Shown here: piece after piece, positions 10,735 through 18,662 of the stretch | Position numbering within the stretch: the first letter of the stretch is position 1 | How the letters are laid out: each line of letters starts with the position of its first letter | Assembly (NCBI GenBank): GCA_035578175.1 | Contig: JAQMRL010000001.1 | Location: 51,607,553 to 51,671,552 of the forward strand | Direction of reading: 5' to 3' | Source of the DNA: Catonia carolina | Taxonomy: Eukaryota; Arthropoda; Insecta; Hemiptera; Achilidae | Length of the DNA stretch: 64,000 nucleotides | Position numbers and translations under genes: made by a program | The notes under the pieces: model-generated | What the model was told of the DNA's origin: nothing | Seen by the model: only the letters and a program-made list of their open reading frames with translations | Database searches by the model: none

Positions 10735-11530
10735 AGGAAAGTTTGGCGACGCGTTTTGCAAGTCAAATGAATGGGATTTTGCAGAATTTACTTTTATTCG
10801 CCATTTTGTAAACCAAGATTCAAGTCCAATAAGATGGTGTTTTAAGCGGCAGTTTGATAGTAACGACCTCAGTTGCTGAATGATCTGAAGAGGTAATGAA
10901 GCAAATATCGACGGGATATGAAAATATAAACGTTTCGGGACATATTGAAATGTCTCCTGTATTATTCAAAAAGGGGGGAGAATCCAATCTTGAGGGACTT
11001 CGGCTTGCAGTGATGCAAACTGGGACGTACTTGACCCAACAAATACTGTAAAAAAATATTCGGTCAGAAAAGATTGATTTTTTTTTTTTGTTTAATGTCC
11101 GACTGTTTTACAATGACTGCTAATGCAGACGGTGAAGGATGAAATGATTTTTTGTAACGTATAAATATATGCCGTGCCCGAGTGGAATTCGAACCCAAGA
11201 CCGCATGATGAGAGGCGAGCACTTTACCAAAAGATTGAAGAATTAAGCAATAGTTGATGGGAGAAACCTGAGTTTAAATAGGAGACCATCCCACCAAACT
11301 CTGTCAATTGCTTGGCAGACATAAAAAAAACAACTGCGGAATATTCCTTCCTTTCAAGAGTGACAGCAAGAAAATCGACAACTCGACTAAGTTTATGTAT
11401 TGTGTTTTCACGGAAACCAAACTGATGATCGGAGAGGATTAGGACATAAATGTTGCTCAGAGAGGATCAGTTTTTGAATAAGATTCGTCGACACACTGTT
11501 TAATTTATTGACTATTTAAATGAGGGAAGT
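10735..11530 (-). pseudogene. Jockey-like non-LTR reverse transcriptase fragment, split by a SINE
   Basis: Read on the minus strand in several frames. Upper part (about 11220-11470): HQFGFR, then LSRVVDFLAV, then IDRVWWDGLLFKL, which are RT motifs 2a and A. Lower part (10740-11067): LESWFTKWRIKVNSAKS, the segment that follows the catalytic box in Jockey elements, with a ruined YADD region (FSYPVDICFI) before it. At least two frame changes and several stops make it old. A SINE (11078-11228) interrupts it with its own target duplication, so the LINE is the older of the two. The clade is inferred from WFTKWRIKVN and DRVW-DGLL-KL. Confidence 0.75.
11078..11228 (-). mobile_element. tRNA-derived SINE with poly(A) tail and 10-bp TSD
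   Basis: Reading the minus strand, it starts GGTAAAGTGCTCGCCTCTCA, contains the B-box-like GGTTCGAATTCC of a tRNA gene, continues ACTCGGGCACGGC and ends CGGACATTAAAC followed by a 12-nt A run. It is flanked by AAAAGATTGA at 11068-11077 and 11229-11238. The A/T-rich target fits LINE endonuclease cleavage. The tRNA-like part starts within the D arm, so the 5' end is slightly truncated. It is not a functional tRNA: the T stem has mismatches and the acceptor half is absent. Confidence 0.8.
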
Positions 11531-11692
11531 AAGTACATAGTTGTCAGATATTATTAATAAAATTTATTCTATAATTTACAAGAAGTAATTACTCTGAAAA
11601 ATTTTGATAAAAAAGAGTATAAGGGATAAGGGAAAAGAGTATAACCTAGATAACTCAAAATTAGTTTCTTTGTGTACATGATCTTTTTTAAC

Positions 11693-11696
<4 letters not shown>

Positions 11697-11730
<34 letters not shown>
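11697..11730. repeat. (TTA)n microsatellite
   Basis: About 11 units of TTA in a row just downstream of the putative host exon on the minus strand. Confidence 0.95.
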
Positions 11731-11731
<1 letters not shown>

Positions 11732-11759
11732 AGTCGTAAAGCTTCCGAAGTGGAAGACG

Positions 11760-11972
11760 CTAAGTAAATCTGGTTTGTTTTTGGGATTTCTTGTCCTTTT
11801 TATCCGCCCACCAGTTTTTCATTCTTTGAGAGAATTCAGCTTTTCTCTGTTCACTCCACTTAGTTCCGGTTCTTGGAGCTTTTGTCTCTGGTTTAACCTC
11901 CCATTTTTTAACTTTTTTTCTAAAATTGTCTCTTATGAGAATTTCTTCTTTTAACTTTATTAATATCGACTC
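11760..11972 (-). CDS. Putative host terminal exon, basic protein of unknown function
   Basis: Only the part outside the RTE element is considered (about 70 codons ending at the TAG at 11760-11762). The minus-strand frame is very basic and reads through ILIKLKEEILIRDNFRKK, then KWSEQRKAEFSQRMKNWWA, then a Lys-rich end. The KWSEQRK...MKNWWA segment looks like a helical basic repeat of the S-E-x-R...MK-x-W type seen in several DNA-associated proteins, but I cannot name the gene. On the other side of the RTE insertion the same frame continues only about 7 codons before a stop. This is either an exon start or chance. The frame could also be a piece of an unrecognised element. Confidence 0.3.
   Translation of the reverse strand, partial: ESILIKLKEEILIRDNFRKKVKKWEVKPETKAPRTGTKWSEQRKAEFSQRMKNWWADKKDKKSQKQTRFT
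11962..11972. repeat. Left TSD of the full-length RTE element (pair at 23237-23247)
   Basis: AATATCGACTC occurs at 11962-11972 and again at 23237-23247, exactly bracketing an 11.26-kb segment. Subtracting the two later insertions and their duplications leaves about 3.14 kb, the expected length of a complete RTE. A second local repeat, CTTTATTAATATCGA, lies at 11957-11987 and blurs the exact left boundary by a few bases. Confidence 0.8.
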
Positions 11973-12148
11973 TTTATTAATATCGAGATTGAGCCAGCAA
12001 GAGATAGGGCACTCTTTTGTCCTGGAGTCGGGAAACTGGCTCCGAAGGCGGAGGAACGGTAGAACGCTGTCAACGGCAAAAGGATGAGGAAGCAGACTGG
12101 ACACTCACCTCATTAAAGATCCAAAATGGATATGTCCTCGTAATCAAC

Positions 12149-12905
12149 ATGGCTATGCTTGCAGCTAAAATTATTTCCGGAGTAAGTCCCTCAATCGGTT
12201 CTCCGGGAGGGACGGTTTCAAGCACAGTACTTGTTAACACTGAGCGTTTGAGGTGCCGAGACGGGATTAGGGTCGGTACGTGGAATGTGAGGACTTTGAG
12301 TAGGGCTGGAAAAATCCATAATGCAATAAAGGAGATGGAGAGGATGAGATTGGAGGTTTTGGGCGTGAGCGAGATGCGCTGGCCGAGAAGTGGAGTGATG
12401 AACATTGATAACCATAAGGTCTACTATTCTGGATCAACTGAGGGAGGACACGTGAACGGAGTGGGGGTGGTGCTGACACAGAGGATGGCCGAGTGCGTGC
12501 ATAACTTTGTCCCAGTCTCGGAAAGGGTCATGTTAATACAGATAAAAGCGAGACCAGTGGATCTTAACATAGTGCAAGTATACGCCCCGACCGCAGACAA
12601 AGAGGACAGAGAGGTGAAAGAGTTGTACGAAGATATAAATAAAATAATAAGGCAACTCAAAGCAGAAGATCTCACTATTGTCATGGGGGATTTCAACTCA
12701 AAACTTGGAAGAGGTAGGGCATCTAATTTTGTGGGTCCGTTTGGTTTGGGAGATAGAAACTCCCGAGGAGATGACTTGGAGAGTTTTGCAGAGGTGAACC
12801 GGCTGGTGGTATTGAACACCTGGTTTAAACAGCCACCTCGCAAGCTATATACCTGGAAGGCGCCCAAGGATAAGATAGGGAAGATCATCAGAAATCAGAT
12901 TGATT
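12149..12905 (+). pseudogene. RTE ORF, part 1: AP-like endonuclease
   Basis: The apurinic-type endonuclease nicks target DNA to start target-primed reverse transcription. The first in-frame ATG is at 12149 (NMAMLAAK); the frame is open upstream but without ATG. Motifs in order: GTWNVRTL, LGVSEMRW (catalytic Glu), VYAPTADKEDREVKELYED, VMGDFNSKLG, LYTWKAP and NQIDY. These are the standard exonuclease-endonuclease-phosphatase blocks. The conserved SDH block lies just after the frameshift in the next frame (DITSDHVPLVG). A one-base deletion around 12902-12906 best explains the break, since the next frame continues the family pattern at once. Confidence 0.85.
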
Positions 12906-13871
12906 ACCTTGCAACGTTACAGAAACAGCTGCATTTCCATGAAAACATATCCCGGGGCAGACATAACATCAGATCACGTCCCACTTGTGGGAACATTCAG
13001 ACTTAAGATGAAAAGAGTCGCATCCAAGAGACCAAAGAGGTACGACTTGAGGAAGCTGAAAGATCCAGTCATACAACAGGCAGTAACTGCAACCCTTAAT
13101 ACTAAGATAGAAGCCGTCAACACTACAAGCAACGTCAGTGATAAAATTGCAGAAATCCAAAAAGCAGTAGAGGACGTGAAGGAGGAATATCTACAGGTGG
13201 ATAGAGGGAGGAGGAACGCCTGGATGACGAGTGAAATTTTGGATCTCATGGAAGATAGACGGATAAATAAAGGAAACCCAGAAACATACAAAACTATACA
13301 GAGGGTCATACGTAGCAAAATCAGAGAGGCTAAAGAGAAAGAAAAAACAGACCTCTGCCATGAAATAGAGGTGTACAAAAATAAATATGATAGTTTTAAT
13401 TTACATCGAAAAATCAAAGAGATGACAGGAAGGTTTCACAAGACAAACAACAACAGGCTCACTAACAATGATGGTCAGCTCATTATTAGCAAAGAGGAGA
13501 GGAAATTAGTGTGGGAGAGATACCTCAGAGAGCTGTTTGTTGACCAAAGAGCAGACCAAGAGCCAGACGTGGCAGAGACAAGAGGGCCAGATATCCTTCA
13601 GGCCGAAGTAGAGGAGGCCATAAAATGTATGAGGTCTGGGAAGGCGGCAGGCCCGGATGATTTACAGGCAGAGTTCTTCAAGTTGCTCAACTATGAGAAC
13701 ACGACACTCTTGACGGGTATTTTTAACCAGATATACTCATCGGCCAAAATGCCTGTGGATTGGCTTAGGTCTGAATTTATCACCATACCTAAAAAACCTG
13801 GATCTAAAGTGTGTGGGGATTATCGGCTCATCAGTCTGATGAGCCATTTTCTAAAATTATTCCTGAGAATA
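12900..13871 (+). pseudogene. RTE ORF, part 2: endonuclease end, linker, first RT blocks
   Basis: It continues the RTE protein in the next frame: ADITSDHVPLVG completes the endonuclease, followed by a charged linker rich in Lys and Arg. RT begins with CMRSGKAAGPDDLQAEFFKLL and IPKKPGSKVCGDYRLISL. The frame then runs into the pogo terminal repeat at 13870-13872. The residues after SHFLKLFLRI in this frame belong to the transposon. Removing the transposon and one TA restores an open reading frame into 15841, as judged from the frame arithmetic (1969 bp inserted). Confidence 0.85.
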
Positions 13872-13930
13872 CCGTATTTACTCGAATGTAGTGCGCATTT
13901 TTTTTTCGAAAATGTTACCGCAAAAAATAG

Positions 13931-13968
13931 GATGCGCATTAGAATCGATGGCGCATTACATTCAAGTA
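13931..13968 (+). repeat. Subterminal direct repeat of the pogo element
   Basis: The 38-bp stretch beside the left end repeats, in direct orientation, the sequence at about 15792-15832 near the right end. Each has two GCGCATTA blocks around AATCGATG. Subterminal repeats of this kind often serve as extra transposase binding sites; that role is inferred here. Confidence 0.75.
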
Positions 13969-14180
13969 CAAAGTGTAGGGAACTGGGACCAGGCATTGTA
14001 TAAATACAGTGAAGCAACTTTTTCAAGGTCAGCCGGTTTTTAACATCCGCCGCAGCATATCCAAAACCCCCACCCCACCTGTTGTGTTGTTTCCTTACAG
14101 AAGTCAATTTGCTTTGTTTGAATACGGTAGTGTTTATTCAGTTGGTTAGAGTGATATTGTAAATAATTTTCGTTAGTGAA

Positions 14181-15482
14181 ATGGATTCAAAACAATGTCG
14201 GGTATCGTACCAAGCTAAATTTAAACGGACAGTTATACTTTACGCTGAAAAGTATGGTAACCGACAAGCTGGAAGAGAATTTAGTGTAGCAGAGAGTAAT
14301 ATTCGTTTGTGGCGACAGCACAAGACATCGCTTTTTGCTTGTAAATCTACAAGAAAGAGGTTTAGCGGTCCGCAGCAAGGAAGAAATCCCGAAGTTGACT
14401 CTAAAGTTTTAGAATTTGTTTTAGAAAGGAGGAGAGATGCTTTACCTGTAACTAGTGATATTGTGAGACAAAAAGCACGTGAAATAGCGGCAAGCCTAAA
14501 TATATCTCCAAACAATTTCAAGGCTAGTCGTGGGTGGGTTGACCGTTTTATGAGACGGACTGGTCTTTGTCTGAGGCGTCGTACAACAATATGCCAGAAA
14601 CTTCCCGCAGATTTTGAAAACCAGCTGCTAAACTTCCAGCGGTACGTGATCTTCCTTCGTAAGAAGAACAATTATTCATTGGCACAGATTGGGAATGCCG
14701 ATGAGACGCCGATCTGGTTAGATATGCCACGTAATTGTACGATCGAAGAGAAGGGGAAAAAATCTGTTCCGATTAAAACTACTGGGTGTGAAAAAACACG
14801 AATTACAGTGATGTTAGGAATAACAGCAGATGGACACAAACTTCCTCCGTTTTTAATATTTAAACGCAAGACAATGCCAAAAAAGCCCAGTAATCAACAT
14901 CTTTTTCCTAATGACGTTCTTGTGCGCTGTCAAGAAAAAGGTTGGATGACAGAAGAATTAATGATTGACTGGATCGAAAACGTTTGGTGTCGTCGTCCAG
15001 GAGGCCTACTTAAACCGCCATCAATGCTTTGCATAGATGAATTTCGAGGCCACACCACGGAAGCGGTAAAAAATAAGGTTAAAAATCTCAAAACGGACCT
15101 TGTTTTAATTCCAGGAGGAATGACTTCTGTTTTACAGCCGTTGGACGTTAGCATAAACAGGTCTTTCAAAACAAAAGTTCGCCAACAGTATGAAAATTGG
15201 TTTTGTAATGCAAACCATCAGCTGACGCCAGCGGGGAAAATAAAACGCGCAGGTCCTGAAGTCGTAGCGCATTGGGTTTCTGCGGCGTGGAAAAGTGTTC
15301 CTACACAAGTGATAGAAAAGTCATTTAAAAAATGTTCGATATCAAATGACTTAACGGGAAGTGAAGATGACATTATTTGGAATGACGCAGATGCTGATGC
15401 AGAAGCCGACGACCTGAATGAAAGTGGCAGTTCTGAAGATGGTCATGATTCGGAAAATTTCAGTCGTTCTGATTCAGATTAA
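14181..15482 (+). CDS. pogo/Tigger-like transposase, POGK-type, intact
   Basis: The 433-aa protein would cut and paste the surrounding element at TA sites. The N-terminus (about residues 10-50, FKRTVILYAEKYGNRQAGREF and IRLWRQHK) is a Psq/Brk-type helix-turn-helix. Residues 72-130 form a CENP-B-type DNA-binding domain ending GWVDRFMRRTGL. The DDE_1 catalytic core spans about 170-375. Its three acidic residues are visible as D174 (GNADETPIW), D286 (CIDEFRGH) and D322 (SVLQPLDVS), with 35 residues between the last two. An acidic Ser/Asp/Glu tail follows (395-433). The ATG at 14181 is the first in frame, about 300 bp inside the left end. No stops or frameshifts are seen, and length and motifs suit the family. 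It could be active or a recent loss. Confidence 0.9.
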   Translation: MDSKQCRVSYQAKFKRTVILYAEKYGNRQAGREFSVAESNIRLWRQHKTSLFACKSTRKRFSGPQQGRNPEVDSKVLEFVLERRRDALPVTSDIVRQKAREIAASLNISPNNFKASRGWVDRFMRRTGLCLRRRTTICQKLPADFENQLLNFQRYVIFLRKKNNYSLAQIGNADETPIWLDMPRNCTIEEKGKKSVPIKTTGCEKTRITVMLGITADGHKLPPFLIFKRKTMPKKPSNQHLFPNDVLVRCQEKGWMTEELMIDWIENVWCRRPGGLLKPPSMLCIDEFRGHTTEAVKNKVKNLKTDLVLIPGGMTSVLQPLDVSINRSFKTKVRQQYENWFCNANHQLTPAGKIKRAGPEVVAHWVSAAWKSVPTQVIEKSFKKCSISNDLTGSEDDIIWNDADADAEADDLNESGSSEDGHDSENFSRSDSD

Positions 15483-15840
15483 GGAAACAATTTTACTTAG
15501 GTAAATTAATATTTTAATGTTTGTTTTCATTATTGTCAATAATATTTTGTTTATTTTAACTTCTCTTTAAAATACCCTATACCTGTTTCATAAATTGATG
15601 TACCTATACAAATTAATTATTGTGCATATTTAATCACGTAATTTTCATTGTTAAATAAATAATAATGTTAACTAGATTTTTGTACGTGTTTTTTTTACCA
15701 CAAATCAATAATGCCTTAGAGAAAAAAGTTTTTACTAATCGACTAGGTAATAGGTAATTATTTTAAAATTTCTGTTATGAGTGCTTAAATCGATGTGCGC
15801 ATTACAATCGATGGCGCATTACATTCGAGTAAATACGGTA

Positions 15841-16692
15841 ATACATAAAAGAATTTACAAGATATGTGAAGAACAAATAGCACCGAACCAGTTTGGTTTC
15901 TTAAGAGCAGTGGGCACTAGAGAGGCACTCTTTAGTGTGCAAGTACTTTTCCAAAGATGCAGAGATGTTAACTGCAATGTTTTTGCGTGCCTTATCGATT
16001 ATCAAAAGGCGTTTGACCGGGTCAGACATGACCAAATGATGGAGATTCTCAAACGAACTGGACTGGATGGGAAGGATATAAGGGTGATCGCCAACTTATA
16101 CTGGAATCAATCAGCAGTGCTGAGAGTGGAAGAAGATTATACAGAACAGGTCGAAATACGTCGTGGGGTTAGGCAGGGCTGTATTCTCTCACCAATACTT
16201 TTCAACCTCTATTCAGAGCACATCTTCAAGGAGGCCCTGCAGGATATAGAAGAGGGTATCTCAGTAAATGGTGTCAAACTAAATAATCTACGATATGCAG
16301 ATGACACAATTGTGTTCGCTAATACAATAGAGGGACTGCAAAAACTAATGAACAGAATAACAGAAGTGAGCGAGAAATATGGCCTGGACATCAACATCGT
16401 CAAAACCAAATTAATGGTAATTAACAGAGGACTGATGACTGGTGTAAACCTATACATAAAACACGAAAGAATTGAGCGCGTGGAGAGGTATCCATATTTG
16501 GGCACTATTATTAATAAAGCCTGGGATAACGTACAAGAGATCAAGTGCCGTATTGGTAAGGCAAGGAGTGTGTTTCACGCAATGAGTTCGGCGTTTAGAA
16601 GTCATGATCTCACTATGGGCACTAAGTTGCGGCTCTTACGGTGTTACGTGTTTTCCGTGCTTCTGTATGGAGTGGAGACTTGGACGTTGACG
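15841..16692 (+). pseudogene. RTE ORF, part 3: reverse transcriptase core
   Basis: Starting right after the pogo TA, the frame reads IHKRIYKICEEQIAPNQFGF, CLIDYQKAFDRVRH (motif A, catalytic Asp), RRGVRQGCILSPILFNLYSE (motif B) and LRYADDTIVFA (motif C, YADD), then LLYGVETWTLT at the insertion point of the I-like LINE. All catalytic residues are present. The residues after WTLT in the current reading frame come from the inserted LINE. The pattern matches BovB-type RTE elements along its whole length. Confidence 0.88.
16681..16692. repeat. Left TSD of the I-like LINE (pair at 22835-22846)
   Basis: TGGACGTTGACG occurs at 16681-16692 and at 22835-22846 directly after the poly(A). It is part of the RTE coding sequence (WTLT), so the duplication is certain. 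Confidence 0.95.
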
Positions 16693-17295
16693 CCCCCCAG
16701 GGGGCACCCATTCTTATATATATGAATGCTCGTCCATGCATATATATGTGGGTGTTCGGGTGTGGCAACCCCGGGACCCCAGCTAAGAGCTAACCTTATT
16801 TCAAAACTATACACAGGTTGCTCTTACACTACACACAACAATAATACTACATCACACACACCACACTTTCTTTCAACACACACATTTACATACCCTACAC
16901 ACAACACATACACAAAGTTTTTTCTTACACACATTTATAATGCTGGCGAGGATGGGATGCGGGCTGGTCGTGCGTAACCCTTTCCGGATTGGAAGGTCTG
17001 GACTGTGGTTGTGCTGCTGTGAGCTTGCTCTGCCGAGGCTTTGCGCCATCCTTTAGCCCTTCGAGTCGCTTCGGTACTGTGGCAAGAAGTGGACCATGGG
17101 TAAGAGTGTCGGAGCTCTTACTGCTGCGTGCGAGCCTCTGGGACGTCGGTATCAGTGGGTCAGGCAGTACCTGACTCCCCGGCCCGGATGAAATATGTGG
17201 GAGATGGCTGCCGGGAGTACTCGGCCGGGTCCTTCTTTTTACTAGGGACCTGCGGCGTGCGCGGGTCATCTCTCCGCCCGCACCCTGCTTTCACG

Positions 17296-17868
17296 ATGAC
17301 TGGAAAAGCACTAAAGATAATGGCAAACAAATAATCTTCCCTTGGATTGAAAAGACTATGGTCTAGCTTGTCTGACGATAGTGATAAAAGTGGTGTATTA
17401 AGTAACACGGACAAATTTTTCGTTGTTCGTTGTGTTGCAGAAGAAGGGTCGCTTTCAAAAGTTTCCCCCTTCATTATTAACAGGTCTGTGCAGTCGGTTT
17501 GTGGCTCGCCACACTCTATTAAGAAACTAAGGAATGGTACTTTGTTAATTGAAACAACGTCTGCGAAGCAAAGTAGCAGCGTTGTTAAAATTACACAAAT
17601 AGGAAGTACTGCAGTCACTGTTGAACCGCATAGATCCCTCAACTCATCTCGAGGAGTGGTTTACTCTCGAGATATACATGATATGTCTGAGGCTGAGTTA
17701 TTGGAGGAGCTTACCTCCCAGCGAGTGACGCAAGTCAAAAGAGTTACGCGTCGGGAAAATGGTATTGATGTCGGTACCCCGACACTTATCATAACATTTT
17801 CCACCCCACAACCTCCAGATCGTCTAAAGTTGGGTTACTTGTCTGTTCGAGTGAGACCTTGTGTATGA
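17296..17868 (+). pseudogene. I-like LINE ORF1, N-terminal part (interrupted)
   Basis: ORF1 of I-type LINEs is an RNA-binding chaperone that packages the element RNA. An ATG at 17296 opens 12 codons (MTGKALKIMANK) and meets TAA at 17332-17334. The same frame then runs on for about 178 codons through an RRM-like or globular region with GTLLIETTSAKQ and TPTLIITFSTPQPPDRLKLGY. It ends SVRVRPCV at a TGA where a copy of the element's own 3' tail begins. In related elements the RP motif is followed within a few residues by the first zinc knuckle, which here lies beyond the insert at 17946. So this is one protein broken twice. Confidence 0.75.
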
Positions 17869-17945
17869 GACCTTGTGTAGAACAACAGGCGATGATAACC
17901 TCGCCGAGGTTTTTCGCCTTTAAAAAAAAAAAAAAAAAAAAAAAA
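17869..17945 (+). mobile_element. Embedded 3' tail of the same LINE family inside ORF1
   Basis: The segment AGACCTTGTGTAGAACAACA, GGCGATGATAACC and so on, followed by about 26 A residues, is nearly identical to the terminal 60 bp plus poly(A) of the element (22761-22834). It lies in the sense orientation between ORF1 halves. The bases just before it repeat (GAGACCTTGTGTA twice), and no clean target duplication is visible. It is either an extremely truncated insertion or a template-switch product. The poly(A) reads as poly-Lys in frame with the zinc-knuckle half. Confidence 0.8.
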
Positions 17946-18662
17946 AATCTGCGCTGTTTTCAGTGCCAGGAATACGGACATACGAAAACTAACTGCAAAA
18001 AACCTGCGATATGCGCAAAGTGCAGTTTACCTGACCACTTAGACAGCGAATGCACTTCTGAAACAGAACTGTGTGCAAACTGTAAAGGAAGTCATTCAGC
18101 AAGGTCTCGGGAATGCCCTAAGTATAAAGAAGAACGGGAAATTCAGAAAATTTCGTCTGAACAGAAGCTTTCCTTTCCCGCTGCCCGGAGCGAGTACAGA
18201 AAACTAAATAGCATCCGAAATGCAGTCCAGCCTGACATTTCGTTTGCAGCTGCAACTAGTGTTCAGTCTCGTGTGTCTGGTGAGTGCTCGTCATGCGTAG
18301 AGTTGAAAAGTGTTGTTGAGAACCTAACTAAACAGGTTGCTTCCCTAACTTCTGCACTGAAAGCTTTACTAAGCTCCAAACAGACTGAAATTAGTTCACA
18401 GAGTTCTGTACCTCAAGTTGGTAACCTTTCTGCGACGCAGAATACAAAAGTTCAGCTGTCAAATAAGACAGTCGCCTCTACCTCAAAGGGGAAACCCCTT
18501 TCATTGTCTAAGACGCTTCCAGTGGATGCGTCTAAATTCCTAAAATCTCCTTCGTCTGGGTCCAAGATCCACGATATGATAGGAGATTCATCGGCCCTAG
18601 AAAAGGGCTTTATACAAGTAAAAGGGAAAAAAGGGAAGGAGAAAATTGTGTTTGAAACGTAA
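17946..18662 (+). pseudogene. I-like LINE ORF1, C-terminal part with CCHC zinc knuckles
   Basis: Three nucleic-acid-binding knuckles are visible. CFQCQEYGHTKTNC and CAKCSLPDHLDSEC are C-x2-C-x4-H-x4-C, and CANCKGSHSARSREC is a variant with wider spacing. A Ser/Thr-rich region then carries a short heptad-like stretch (ELKSVVENLTKQVASLTSAL), suggestive of a coiled coil, and the frame ends in a Lys-rich tail. It terminates at TAA 18660-18662. Because of the embedded poly(A), the present upstream start (TTG at 17859) and poly-Lys are artefacts. The half itself is undamaged. Confidence 0.8.

Larger units (their letters stand above)
13872..15838 (+). mobile_element. Complete pogo/Tigger-like DNA transposon
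   Basis: The 1967-bp element has 25-bp terminal inverted repeats starting CCGTATTTACTCGAATGTA, with one mismatch between ends (13872-13896 and 15814-15838). It is flanked by TA at 13870-13871 and 15839-15840, the hallmark target duplication of Tc1/mariner/pogo elements. It sits inside the RTE reverse transcriptase and carries one intact transposase gene. A subterminal repeat (13931-13968) duplicates the inner part of the right end. Intact ends and an intact gene suggest recent activity. Confidence 0.92.

Noticed and set aside
11150..11228. tRNA gene on the minus strand
   Set aside because: Only the D to T arm is tRNA-like, the T stem has mismatches, no acceptor stem closes it, and a poly(A) plus TSD show a SINE.
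17859..17945. Poly-Lys N-terminus of the zinc-knuckle protein
   Set aside because: It is a poly(A) tail read as codons, not a real protein segment.
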